NCBI GenBank assembly: GCA_900549545.1
Contig: URPA01000004.1
Span: forward strand, 5,944 to 69,943
Direction of reading: 5' to 3'
DNA from: an uncultured Eubacteriales bacterium
GTDB taxonomy: Bacteria > Bacillota > Clostridia > Oscillospirales > Oscillospiraceae
Length of the DNA stretch: 64,000 nucleotides
In this document: positions 40,612-49,156 of the stretch, piece by piece
How positions within the stretch are numbered: the first letter of the stretch is position 1
Layout of the letters: every line of letters begins with the position of its first letter
Translations under genes and position numbers: made by a program
Notes under the pieces: model-generated
Told to the model about the DNA's origin: nothing
Databases searched by the model: none
Seen by the model: the letters and a program-made list of their open reading frames with translations, nothing else

Positions 40612-41622
40612 ATGAGTACAATAAAAGACGTGGCCAAGCTTGCGGGAGTTTCGCCGTCAACGGTTTCGCGGGTGCTGAGCGGGGAGGGGCCTTCCGCAGC
40701 CTCGGAAAAGACCAAGGAAAAAATCTGGGAGGCTGTGCGCATAACCGGCTACTCCGTCAATGAGAGCGCGCGCAGGCTGCGCAAAAAGGAGAACGGGGCG
40801 AAGGAAGCCGAGCAGGTGGTTGACTTTATTCTCGCCCGTGAGCTGGATTATTTTCTTGACCCGTTTTTATCCTCGCTGCGCCGGGTGATAGAGGAAAATC
40901 TTTTCAAGCGTGGTTACCGGGTGCGCTCTCAGCTCGGCCTGTCGGATATTAAGACGCAGCTCAGCACGGCGCGCAAGGAGAAGGGCTCCGCCGTCATTCT
41001 GGGCAGAATAGATATGCAGAGTCTGAAGGTGCTGAAAAATACCTATCAAAACCTGATTTACGCCGGACTTCAGGACTTGGAGCTGGGCATAGACAGCGTG
41101 ATTTGCAGCGGCTATGACGCGGTCGCCGTGGCGATGGATTACCTTGTCTCAATGGGGCACAACAAAATCTGCTATATTGGCGAAACCAAGAACGAGCAGC
41201 GCTACAACGCCTATCTTGATAAGGTCAGGGAGCACGGCATCGCCAGCGGCAAAGACCTTATAATAGATGTGCTCTTCACCCCGAGCGACAGCTATTACGG
41301 CCTGAAAAAGGCGCTGGATCACGAGCTTGACTGCACGGCCATCGTCTGCGCCAATGATATCTCGGCCGTGGGCGTTCTCAAGGCGCTCAAGGAGGCGCGG
41401 ATCGCCGTGCCGGAGGATATATCCATCATCGGCATAAACGACGTGGAAAATATCCGCTATCTTGAACCGATGCTGACAACCATGTCCATCCCGGCGGAGG
41501 AGATGGGCGGCCATGTGGTGAAGCTGCTGGTGGACAGGATGGAGAAGGCCCACAGCGCACCGGTGAAGCTGTATATCCCGAGCACCCTTGTCAAGCGCGA
41601 TTCCTGCGCCGATATACACTGA
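40612..41622 (+). CDS. LacI-family transcriptional regulator
   Basis: A 336-residue regulator. The N-terminal HTH (2-48) has STIKDVAKLAGVSPSTVSRVLSG, followed by the hinge and a periplasmic-binding-protein-like sensor domain (about 65-330) with AIVCANDISAVGVLKAL and DISIIGINDVE. It is divergent from the importer/enzyme array and precedes a GldA-type dehydrogenase gene, so it likely controls both in response to a sugar-like inducer. Palindromes at 40524-40539 and 41694-41709 are candidate operators, though they are not closely alike. Confidence 0.94.
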   Translation: MSTIKDVAKLAGVSPSTVSRVLSGEGPSAASEKTKEKIWEAVRITGYSVNESARRLRKKENGAKEAEQVVDFILARELDYFLDPFLSSLRRVIEENLFKRGYRVRSQLGLSDIKTQLSTARKEKGSAVILGRIDMQSLKVLKNTYQNLIYAGLQDLELGIDSVICSGYDAVAVAMDYLVSMGHNKICYIGETKNEQRYNAYLDKVREHGIASGKDLIIDVLFTPSDSYYGLKKALDHELDCTAIVCANDISAVGVLKALKEARIAVPEDISIIGINDVENIRYLEPMLTTMSIPAEEMGGHVVKLLVDRMEKAHSAPVKLYIPSTLVKRDSCADIH

Positions 41623-41640
41623 AACACGCAACTCAAAACG

Positions 41641-41678
41641 AAAGCGTTTCCCGAAAATGCGATTTAGGGAGACGCTTT
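41641..41678 (+). terminator. Terminator-like hairpin after the LacI-type gene
   Basis: AAAGCGTTTCCC pairs with GGGAGACGCTTT (one G-T) around 14 bases, followed by TGG. The T run lies within the stem. It also superficially resembles a cre/LacI operator (GAAAGCGTTTC). Confidence 0.6.
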
Positions 41679-41693
41679 TGGCATATTTTCACA

Positions 41694-41747
41694 ACGAAAA
41701 CGTTTTCGTATTTTACATTTGACTTTCGCGGCGCGCGTAAATATAAT
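41694..41747 (+). promoter_or_regulatory. Operator and promoter of the GldA-type dehydrogenase gene
   Basis: A perfect 16-base palindrome ACGAAAACGTTTTCGT with central CG (41694-41709), as LacI-family sites have, lies 10 bases before TTGACT (41719-41724), a 17-base spacer and TATAAT (41742-41747). Confidence 0.85.
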
Positions 41748-41800
41748 CTCATAAGAAAAAGCTTTTGCTGTACATATAATTAACAGGAGGAAAGCTGCAA

Positions 41801-42952
41801 ATGAACGAGAACAGAACCAGAAGCGATATTCTGCTGCCCAACAATTCCAGAGGGTTTGGCTGCCCCCAGAAATATATTCAGGGCGCGGGAGAGTTTAACA
41901 ATGTGTTTGCCTACGGCAGCAAGCACGGGAACAAGTTCCTCTTTATTGTTGACGGCGGTGTGTACGATATGATCAGCGCCATGATAGCCGCGATTGAGGA
42001 TAAATGCGGCTGCGGCTATGAGATTATCAAATTTGCCGGCGAGTGCTGCATGGAAAATGTCATGGAGCTGGCCGATGTTGTGCGCAAGTATAGCTGCAAT
42101 GTGCTGGTGGGCGTCGGCGGCGGCAAGGCGCTTGACGTGGCGAAGCTCGTTGGCGACGAGGTGGATATGCCCCGCATTATTGTGCCCACTTCCGCCTCCA
42201 GCGATGCGCCCGCAGCCGACTGGGCGGCGGTCTACACCCCGGAAGGCGTGCATATCTCCGGCAGAGCCACAAGGCGCAGCACGGAGCTGGTGCTTGTGGA
42301 TTCAAAAATTATCGTCGGCGCGCCCGCAAGGCTCTTCTCCGCCGGCATAGGCGACGCGCTCGCCACCTGGTATGAGGCGCAGGCCTGCCGCAGTGCTTAC
42401 ACCCCTAACTGCGTGGGCAGGGGATACCTGAGCTGCCGCGCCGGTATGGCAGTGTCCAGAGAGTGCCACGAGATTCTTATGGAGGACGGCGCCGCCGCGC
42501 TCGAGGCGGTGAAGGCGAAGGTCGTTACCGAGGCGGTGGAGAATGTCATCGAGGCCAATACCCTGCTGAGCGGCCTTGGCTTTATTAACGGCGGCCTTGC
42601 CGGAAGCCACGGTTTCCACAACGGCTTTTCCAACATTCCCGGCAGCAAGAAGTCCCTCCATGGCGAGATTGTGGCCTTCGGCCTGCTGTGCCAGCTCGTT
42701 CTGGAAAATGCCCCCAAGGAGACTATTGACGAGACGCTTGCGTTCCTGCATGAGACAGACCTGCCCGTGACCCTCGAGCAGATCGGCATTGAGCGCACGG
42801 AGGAAAACCTCAACATCATCGCCGAGCATACGCTCAACAAGAACATACTTATCCATCACGAGCCCTTTGCCGTCAGCCTTGATTCGCTCAAGAGTGCCAT
42901 AATCACCGCCGACAACAGAGGCAAGGCATATCTCGAGTCCCTCAAGGGTTGA
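41801..42952 (+). CDS. Glycerol dehydrogenase-like (GldA-family) metal-dependent alcohol dehydrogenase
   Basis: A 383-residue dehydrogenase. GVGGGKALDVAK (about 104-115) is the NAD-binding Gly motif, VPTSASSDAP follows, and the metal ligands are seen as Asp in GIGDALATWYEA, His in GSHGFHNGFS and His in LHGEIVAFGLL. The family oxidises glycerol and related diols or reduces aldehydes and ketones. AGGAGG precedes the start. With its own LacI-type operator and promoter beside the importer/enzyme array, it may carry out a redox step on a polyol or aldehyde in that pathway. Confidence 0.92.
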   Translation: MNENRTRSDILLPNNSRGFGCPQKYIQGAGEFNNVFAYGSKHGNKFLFIVDGGVYDMISAMIAAIEDKCGCGYEIIKFAGECCMENVMELADVVRKYSCNVLVGVGGGKALDVAKLVGDEVDMPRIIVPTSASSDAPAADWAAVYTPEGVHISGRATRRSTELVLVDSKIIVGAPARLFSAGIGDALATWYEAQACRSAYTPNCVGRGYLSCRAGMAVSRECHEILMEDGAAALEAVKAKVVTEAVENVIEANTLLSGLGFINGGLAGSHGFHNGFSNIPGSKKSLHGEIVAFGLLCQLVLENAPKETIDETLAFLHETDLPVTLEQIGIERTEENLNIIAEHTLNKNILIHHEPFAVSLDSLKSAIITADNRGKAYLESLKG

Positions 42953-42963
42953 GTATACGAAAT

Positions 42964-42998
42964 AAAAAATGCGAACCACAACGTGGTTCGCATTTTTT
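42964..42998. terminator. Bidirectional terminator
   Basis: AAAAAATGCGAACCAC pairs perfectly with GTGGTTCGCATTTTTT around AAC. It serves the GldA-type gene and the converging mnmA. Confidence 0.95.
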
Positions 42999-43000
42999 GT

Positions 43001-43993
43001 TCACACTATAAACCCGCCGCCGAGGAGCCTGTCGCCGTCATACAAAACGGCGGACTGGCCGGGGGCCGGGGCGCGGACGGGCTCGACGCAGCTTATGCGC
43101 ACGAAATTGCCGTCAACGCGCGCGGTGCAGGGGGGATTTTCCCACTTGGTGTGCCGCACGCGGACGCTGGCGCTCAGCTCACCGGCGGGCGGATCGATGA
43201 GCCAGTTGAAGTCGGCGGCACTCAGCTCTGTTTTGAAAAGCTCCTCCCAGAGAGCGAGCTCAATGACATTGTTTTCCGCGTCGATGCGGGAGATGTACAG
43301 CTTGCGCCCGTCAAAAAGGCCGGGCCTGCGCTGGCCGACGGTGTAGCGCTGGATGCCCTCATGCCGGCCGACGACCGCGCCGTGGAACACAAAGTCCCCG
43401 GCGGGAGGGTCAACACCCCGGCTTTTGAGCCAGCCGATATGGTCGTTATCCGGCACAAAGCAAATCTCCATGCTGTCGGGCTTGTGCGCGGCGGGGAGGG
43501 AAAGCTCCGCCGCCATTTGGCGCACCTGCGCCTTTTCATAAGCGCCCAGCGGCAGGATAAGCCGCCGCGCCTGCTCGCGTGTCAGGCGGCAGAGCATATA
43601 GCTCTGGTCGTTTGCGCTTTGGCCCTTGTAGAGCGCGCCGCCCTCTGCGCGGGCATAGTGCCCGGTGGCGATAAGCTCCGCGCCCACGCTGTCGGCATAG
43701 TCCGAAAGCGCTTTGAATTTAAGAGCGGGGTTGCAGATTATGCAGGGGTTTGGCGTCAGGCCTTTTGCGTATGCCTCGGCAAAGGGGCGGCAGACCGCCT
43801 CCTCCAGCCGTGCTTTGACGTCGATGACCGCAAGCTCAAAGTCCGTGGCTTTGGCCGCGCGCTCCGCCTCCTCCCGCGCGGCGGGAGCGGCGTTATCAAG
43901 ATACAGCGGCAGCACCTCATAGCCCGCGCACTTAAGCAGCACGGCGGACACGGCGGAGTCCACCCCGCCGGAAAAGCCCAGAACAACCTTCAT
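43001..43993 (-). CDS. mnmA: tRNA-specific 2-thiouridylase MnmA
   Basis: A 330-residue enzyme that puts sulfur on U34 of tRNAs for Lys, Glu and Gln. The PP-loop FSGGVDSAVSA (about 7-17), the first catalytic Cys in NPCIICN and the second Cys in MEICFVPD are all present, with the C-terminal beta-barrel region ending the chain. It is about 30 residues shorter than many MnmA proteins. Its start overlaps the mnmG stop by 4 bases, so the two U34-modifying enzymes are made together. Confidence 0.96.
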   Translation of the reverse strand: MKVVLGFSGGVDSAVSAVLLKCAGYEVLPLYLDNAAPAAREEAERAAKATDFELAVIDVKARLEEAVCRPFAEAYAKGLTPNPCIICNPALKFKALSDYADSVGAELIATGHYARAEGGALYKGQSANDQSYMLCRLTREQARRLILPLGAYEKAQVRQMAAELSLPAAHKPDSMEICFVPDNDHIGWLKSRGVDPPAGDFVFHGAVVGRHEGIQRYTVGQRRPGLFDGRKLYISRIDAENNVIELALWEELFKTELSAADFNWLIDPPAGELSASVRVRHTKWENPPCTARVDGNFVRISCVEPVRAPAPGQSAVLYDGDRLLGGGFIV

Positions 43994-45861
43994 CGTCTGC
44001 CCTCCGAGTAAATCATCAGCACGGACACATCCGCCGGGGACACGCCGGAGATGCGGCCGGCCTGGCCGAAGTTTTCGGGGCGAATCTTCTTGAGCTTCTC
44101 CCGCGCCTCAAGGCGCAGGCCGGTGATCTTGTCATAGTCGATATCCGGGGGCAGGCGGCGGCTCTCCATGCGGGAAAACTCCTCCACCTGCTTGAGCTGG
44201 CGCTTGATGTACCCGTCGTACTTGAGGCGTATCTCCACCTGCGCGGCGACGGCGCGGTCCAAAACGGGGCGCGCCGGGTCGAAGGGAGCGAGATCATTGT
44301 AGCTTATCTGCGGGCGGCGGATAAGCTCTGCCAATGACGCGCCGGTGCTGACGGGGGCGGTGCCTTTTTCGGTCAAAAGGGCGTTGAGCGCATCGCCCGG
44401 GGCGATGTGACATCCCTCTAAGCGCTTGAGCTCCGCATCCACAGCGGCGTATTTATCCAGCACGGCCTGATGCCGCTCCGGGCTTATAAGCCCCAGCTCA
44501 AGCCCGATATGGCTCAGGCGCTGGTCGGCGTTATCCTGCCGGAGCAGAAGGCGGTACTCGCTGCGGGAGGTCATCATGCGGTAGGGCTCATTAGTGCCCT
44601 TGGTGACCAAATCGTCAATCAGCGCGCCGATGTAAGCCTCGCTGCGGCGGATGATAAGCGGCTCACGGCCCAGAAGCTTCAAGGCGGCGTTGACGCCCGC
44701 CACGAAGCCCTGCACGGCGGCCTCCTCATAGCCGGAGGAGCCGTTGAACTGCCCCGCGCCGTAAAGCCCCGGTATCTTTTTGCACTCCAGCGTTGCGTAA
44801 AGCTCGGTCGGGTCGATGCAGTCATACTCGATGGCGTAGGCCGGGCGCGTCATCTCCGCGTGCTCAAGGCCGGGGATGGTGTGAAGCATCTGCACCTGCA
44901 CCTCCTCCGGCATGGAGGAGGAGAAGCCCTGAATGTACACCTCCTCGGTGTTGAGGCCCATCGGCTCAATGAACAGCTGATGGCGGAGCTTATCCGGGAA
45001 GGTCATGACCTTCGTCTCGATGCTCGGGCAGTACCGCGGGCCGACGCCCTCAATGACGCCGGAGTATATCGGGCTGCGGTCAAGGTGCGCGCGGATGATA
45101 TCATGCGTGCGCTCGTTGGTGTAGGTCAGATAGCACACGGCGCGGTTTTCGGGCACGGCGGCGGTGGAGAAGGAGAAGGCTTCCGGCTCCTCGTCGCCCT
45201 TTTGCAGCTCCATGCGGGAAAAGTCCACCGAGCGGGCGTTGACGCGCGGCGGCGTCCCGGTCTTGAAGCGGCGCATATTGAGCCCCAGGGCCCGCAGACG
45301 CTCTGCCAGCGGCACGGCGGCGGCAAGCCCATCCGGCCCTGAAGAGCGCACAGCCTCACCCACGATGGTGCGCCCGTCAAGATAGGTGCCCGAGGCGATG
45401 ATGACCGCGGAGCAGTCATACTCCGCGCCCGTGGCGGTCACAACGGAGCGGACAGCGCCGTTTTCAATGCCGATATCCACGACCTCCGCCTGCTTTACGC
45501 GCAGGTTTTCCTGAAGCTCAAGCGTGTGCTTCATGACCTCCTGATAGCGCCGCCTGTCGGCCTGCGCGCGGAGCGAGTGCACAGCCGGGCCCTTGCCGAG
45601 GTTTAGCATCCTGTACTGGATGCAGGCCCTGTCGGCGGCCTTGGCCATCTCGCCGCCCAGCGCGTCAAGCTCCCGGACAAGGTGGCCCTTGCCCGTGCCG
45701 CCGATGGCGGGGTTGCAGGGCATATTGCCCACGCTGTCAAGATTGACGGTGAAGCATATGGTGTCAAGCCCCATACGCGCCGCGGCGAGGGCGGCCTCTA
45801 TCCCGGCATGCCCCGCGCCCACTACGGCTATATCACATTTTCCGGCCTTGTATTTAATCAA
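43990..45861 (-). CDS. mnmG: tRNA uridine-5-carboxymethylaminomethyl modification enzyme MnmG
   Basis: A 623-residue FAD enzyme that, with MnmE, modifies C5 of wobble uridine. The dinucleotide fold VVGAGHAGIEAALAAARMG (13-31), CNPAIGGTGKGHLVRE (about 48-63), YCPSIETK and QGFSSSMPEE are invariant family blocks. The start is TTG at 45861 with GAGG 10 bases upstream. The partner MnmE is not in the window. Co-transcription with mnmA links both halves of the same tRNA modification. Confidence 0.97.
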   Translation of the reverse strand: MIKYKAGKCDIAVVGAGHAGIEAALAAARMGLDTICFTVNLDSVGNMPCNPAIGGTGKGHLVRELDALGGEMAKAADRACIQYRMLNLGKGPAVHSLRAQADRRRYQEVMKHTLELQENLRVKQAEVVDIGIENGAVRSVVTATGAEYDCSAVIIASGTYLDGRTIVGEAVRSSGPDGLAAAVPLAERLRALGLNMRRFKTGTPPRVNARSVDFSRMELQKGDEEPEAFSFSTAAVPENRAVCYLTYTNERTHDIIRAHLDRSPIYSGVIEGVGPRYCPSIETKVMTFPDKLRHQLFIEPMGLNTEEVYIQGFSSSMPEEVQVQMLHTIPGLEHAEMTRPAYAIEYDCIDPTELYATLECKKIPGLYGAGQFNGSSGYEEAAVQGFVAGVNAALKLLGREPLIIRRSEAYIGALIDDLVTKGTNEPYRMMTSRSEYRLLLRQDNADQRLSHIGLELGLISPERHQAVLDKYAAVDAELKRLEGCHIAPGDALNALLTEKGTAPVSTGASLAELIRRPQISYNDLAPFDPARPVLDRAVAAQVEIRLKYDGYIKRQLKQVEEFSRMESRRLPPDIDYDKITGLRLEAREKLKKIRPENFGQAGRISGVSPADVSVLMIYSEGRR

Positions 45862-45971
45862 TTTATTTTAACCTCATCTCTGTGCAAGGGTGAAATTTTA
45901 CGAACAATTGATTATAGCATGAATACGGAAAATTGAAAGAAAATTTAAGAAAAAATTGACTGTAATTTCCC

Positions 45972-46000
45972 TTGACCGCGGGGACGGCTGATTATATAAT
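45972..46000 (+). promoter_or_regulatory. Promoter of the secreted-protein gene
   Basis: TTGACC (45972-45977), 17-base spacer and a perfect TATAAT (45995-46000), 70 bases before the start codon. Confidence 0.85.
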
Positions 46001-46070
46001 GGTAATATGTAAACCGATATTGAATGTCAGTCGAGCGAAAATGCGGAGAGACAGAGGGGAATGGCCTAAG

Positions 46071-47231
46071 ATGAGGATGAAAAAGCTGATAACGGCGCTT
46101 CTGGCGCTGTGCATGCTGGCGGCGCTGCCTTTTGCCGCCAAAACCCCGGCCTATGCCGAGGGGGAGATAACCAAGGTGCTCGCAACAACCTCATACACGC
46201 CGGTCGCGCTGATGGACGTGAGCTTTATCAGCGCCGCCACCAGCACCGACGGCTGCTATGCCACCAGCATCACCTGGTACGACCAGAACTACACTCCGCT
46301 GACCGATAAATTCGGCACGGACACCTATCATCTGGAGATACGTCTGGACGCCTACGAGGGGCGCTATTTTGCCGAGGGGCTGAGCGCGTACCTCAATAAC
46401 TCCGCCGTGGATTACGCCATCGGCGAGGGCGGGACATATATCGTCCTGCGGCGGGATTACACCCCGGCCATCTGGGCGCCGAATATCATAAAGCACCCCG
46501 GCGGGGAGACCGTCACCGAGGGGGGCTGGGCGTCATTCGTCTCCACCGCGAGCTATGCCGACAGCTGCGCGTGGAGCCTTGTTGACCCGAGCGGGCGCTC
46601 AATATCCTGCGCGGATATCGGCTCGAAGTTTCCCAGTGTCACTGTCGGCGGGGACGGGACGGATAAGATAATCGTGCGCGGCATACCGCTTGAAATGAAC
46701 GGCTGGAAGGCCGTCTGCACCTTCTCCGGCCCCGGCGGCTCCGTCACATCCAACGGCGCTGTCATAAACGTAAACCCCGACCCGGCCAAGGCAACGCCCA
46801 CGCCCACGCCGTCACCCACACCGAGCCCCGAGGCTTCCGAGCAGCCCGAGGAGAGCCCGGAGCCGACGGAGGAGGTCCACACCCATGAGTTTCCGGACAC
46901 CTGGCAGAGCGACGCGGGGCATCACTGGCGCCAGTGTGAGTGCGGCGAGATGACAGACCGGGCCGAGCACACCATGGAGTGGAAAACGATACTCGAGGCC
47001 GAGAAAAACAGCCCCGGCGAGGAGAAGGGCGTCTGCTCCGTCTGCGGCTACACCAGCAGCCGGGAGCTTCAGTACCACGGCAGCGACAAGGGAGATTCGC
47101 TAAGCCTCAGCCAGAGCGTGGATCTGGGCACGTTCAGGATAATCCTGTATGTGCTGATGGGCCTGCTGGCAGCGGGCGTTGTGGCGCTGGTTGTGCGCGG
47201 CATTGTCGGCGGCAGGCGCGGCAGACACTGA
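46071..47231 (+). CDS. Secreted/cell-surface protein with C-terminal membrane anchor
   Basis: A 386-residue exported protein with a signal peptide (cleavage near AYAEG, residue 26), an N-terminal beta-rich domain, an Ig-like region (about 140-240), a Thr/Pro/Ser/Glu linker, and a His/Cys region HHWRQCECGE...CSVCGY near 285-330, a motif common in Firmicutes surface proteins. A single membrane helix lies near the C-terminus (about 350-378). ATG 46071 is used since it begins the signal peptide. No enzymatic motif is visible; an adhesive or structural role is likely. Confidence 0.8.
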   Translation: MRMKKLITALLALCMLAALPFAAKTPAYAEGEITKVLATTSYTPVALMDVSFISAATSTDGCYATSITWYDQNYTPLTDKFGTDTYHLEIRLDAYEGRYFAEGLSAYLNNSAVDYAIGEGGTYIVLRRDYTPAIWAPNIIKHPGGETVTEGGWASFVSTASYADSCAWSLVDPSGRSISCADIGSKFPSVTVGGDGTDKIIVRGIPLEMNGWKAVCTFSGPGGSVTSNGAVINVNPDPAKATPTPTPSPTPSPEASEQPEESPEPTEEVHTHEFPDTWQSDAGHHWRQCECGEMTDRAEHTMEWKTILEAEKNSPGEEKGVCSVCGYTSSRELQYHGSDKGDSLSLSQSVDLGTFRIILYVLMGLLAAGVVALVVRGIVGGRRGRH

Positions 47232-47259
47232 TATGAATATTTATTAAGGAGGCATCAGC

Positions 47260-47463
47260 ATGGATTGGAGATGCTGCAAATGCGGAAACACGGAGTATGA
47301 GATGGATCAGTTTCAGGCCACCGGCGGGAACTTTTCAAAGATTTTCAATGTGCAGAACAAGCGCTTTATAACCGTCACGTGCACAAAATGCGGGTATACG
47401 GAGCTGTATAAGGCCGAAACCTCGGCAGGAATGAACATTCTGGATTTCTTTATGAACGGGTGA
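47260..47463 (+). CDS. Small zinc-ribbon protein
   Basis: A 67-residue protein with two Cys pairs, CCKCGNTEYE at the start and CTKCGYTELY near residue 46, enclosing a beta-rich core (NKRFITVTC). This is the layout of the small predicted nucleic-acid-binding Zn-ribbon proteins of Firmicutes. AAGGAGG precedes the ATG. Function unknown. Confidence 0.85.
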   Translation: MDWRCCKCGNTEYEMDQFQATGGNFSKIFNVQNKRFITVTCTKCGYTELYKAETSAGMNILDFFMNG

Positions 47464-47529
47464 AAAAACGCCGGCTGACCCATTGGGTCAGCCACATAAA
47501 GGTAAATTGGAAGTTGTAGCGGCAACGGC

Positions 47530-47582
47530 TTGGCTCTCCCTCTGGGAGAGCTGGCGAGCGTAAGCGAGACTGAGAGGGTATC
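47530..47582. repeat. Intergenic repeat A, copy 1
   Basis: A 53-base unit containing CTCTGGGAGAGCTGGCGAGC. It matches 53738-53790 in the same orientation at 52 of 53 positions. Confidence 0.93.
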
Positions 47583-47689
47583 CGCGCGAAGCGCGAAATT
47601 ATACTTGTTGTGACTTTCTCACCAACGACCTCTCCGTCTTGCCGCTTCGCGTCAAGCCACCTCCCCTTTGCGAAGGGGAGGCAAAGGGC

Positions 47690-47880
47690 TTGGCGAAAAT
47701 TGTGGCAAAAGCGCTAAAACATCCGCTGCACCTACTTGCTTCCCCCATCGGGGGAAGTGGCGCGTAGCGCCGATAGGGGGCGGTTTACTTATACCCCCTT
47801 CAGTCTTGCCGCTACGCAGCAAGACAGCTCCCCCGTAGGGGGCGCCAAGATGGATTGGCGCAGAGATTTACAACTCCCAA
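47690..47880. repeat. Intergenic repeat B, copy 1 (inverted relative to copy 2)
   Basis: A mosaic of short inverted repeats (CTTCCCCCATCGGGGGAAG, GCTCCCCCGTAGGGGGCGCC). Its reverse complement is closely similar to about 53105-53310. The whole gap 47464-47916 has no convincing gene; it holds repeats A and B and the module CCTCCCCTTTGCGAAGGGGAGG between them. Confidence 0.85.
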
Positions 47881-47916
47881 TTTGTCGCTTCATGCCAGTT
47901 TCTGATAAAGTGGCGT

Positions 47917-48513
47917 TTATTTGAAATGCAGTGCCGCCAGAACTCCAACCGGCGCAAAATAGGCGCACCATAATTCCAGCGCAACGACCCCGGCGGCGCT
48001 GGTTTCGCCGTTTGCCATTGAGCTGAACACACCCGTCATTGGCATGATGAAGCAGCCGAAAAAGAACACCCCGTGTATTATCATTAGGTACTTCAGCCAC
48101 TTATCCGCCCTTGTTTTCGCCTGTATCGTCAGTCCCAGAAAGAAGGTTGAAAGCGCCATCATGCCGTAACCGAGCAAATCATAGCTGAAAAACAGCCCGC
48201 CGCGTGAGAAGTCGAGAATCCGCATTGCCTGCTCATTAAGCCCGCCCAGCCTGACGGCTGTCGTCTGCGCAAAGTACACGATAAGTACCAGTACCGCTTA
48301 AATTGCGGCAAATATCGCCCCGGCAACAGCTGCCGCTCTATGCTCCTCATCGCTCTCGGCGCAGAAACCGGCGGTCATCATAATGTAGCCAATCGGCAGC
48401 AGCATACACACAAAATAACTGCCAAAGTCAAAGGGTATCAGCATACACACCGCAAACAGCAGCACCGAGGCAGTCACTATAACAGCGCCCGCTCTGGCTA
48501 TTGTTCTGTTCAT
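47917..48513 (-). pseudogene. Membrane protein gene broken by one in-frame stop
   Basis: Two frames, 48298-48513 and 47917-48279, are in the same phase and joined by readable sequence (AVLVLIV) once the TAA at 48298-48300 is passed. The whole would encode about 198 residues with roughly six membrane segments, resembling DUF998-like proteins. Hydrophobic segments continue smoothly across the stop, so this looks like a recent point mutation or a sequencing error rather than two genes. Confidence 0.8.
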
Positions 48514-48523
48514 TCAAAGCACC

Positions 48524-49156
48524 TCACGCCTTCTTAACCGGATGCCTTATGACTGTTTTCTGCTTTTCCGGTGCGGTCTTGCGCGGGTCGGAGAGATATA
48601 TCTCATGGTGCAGGCGCGTGTCGGAAAAGTCGTTCACATAGCCGTTTTTCTGCAAATACTCGTCCATCAAAGCCACCGTCGCCGGCTCATCGTCATAGGC
48701 GCCGGTGTGCAGGATTTGGACACAAAGCCCCTCCTCAACGGTGATAAGCTCCGCTTTGGAGCAATCGAGCTTTTTCTTCCTTGTCGCTGTCTCGACCGCC
48801 CAGTCAAAGTCCGCCTTTTTGATAAACTCCGGAACGCGGATGACGGACACCCAGTTAAAGCCCGCCTTGTCGGAGTAGTCCACGCCCTCGACGCCCTCCT
48901 GCCACCAGAAGCCCTCCAGCGGCGGGACGACATATTCAAAAAAGCCCTCGATTTTATGCTCGGTCTTGTAGCTCATTTTGAGCGTGTACGCCACCGAATA
49001 CAGCACGCTTATTGCCTGCTTGTACTCGCCGCCCTCCTCGTTGGGGTCGCCCTTGCCGCGTACGGCGATATAGCTTGCCGCCGGGACATCCACTATCGCG
49101 GGCTTTTTCTTCGGCATGTAAAATTCTTTATATTCCTTCTTGAAATCAAACGCCAT
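48524..49156 (-). CDS. GyrI-like small-molecule-binding domain protein
   Basis: A 210-residue stand-alone GyrI-like protein: VPAASYIAVRGKGDPN near residue 24, EGFWW near 80 and the late LHTGAYDDEPATVALMDEYLQKNGY block are typical. Such proteins bind or hydrolyse small hydrophobic compounds, often conferring tolerance. The start ATG 49156 has AAGGAG 6 bases upstream. The start overlaps the end of the CAT-like gene, so both belong to one minus-strand transcript. Confidence 0.88.
   Translation of the reverse strand: MAFDFKKEYKEFYMPKKKPAIVDVPAASYIAVRGKGDPNEEGGEYKQAISVLYSVAYTLKMSYKTEHKIEGFFEYVVPPLEGFWWQEGVEGVDYSDKAGFNWVSVIRVPEFIKKADFDWAVETATRKKKLDCSKAELITVEEGLCVQILHTGAYDDEPATVALMDEYLQKNGYVNDFSDTRLHHEIYLSDPRKTAPEKQKTVIRHPVKKA

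Noticed and set aside
41641..41651. cre/CcpA-like operator GAAAGCGTTTC
   Set aside because: It forms one arm of a hairpin right after the LacI-type stop, so a terminator explains it better; an operator role is not excluded.
47736..47924. 62-codon frame and similar short frames in the repeat regions
   Set aside because: They lie inside hairpin-rich intergenic repeats that recur elsewhere in the window in other phases.
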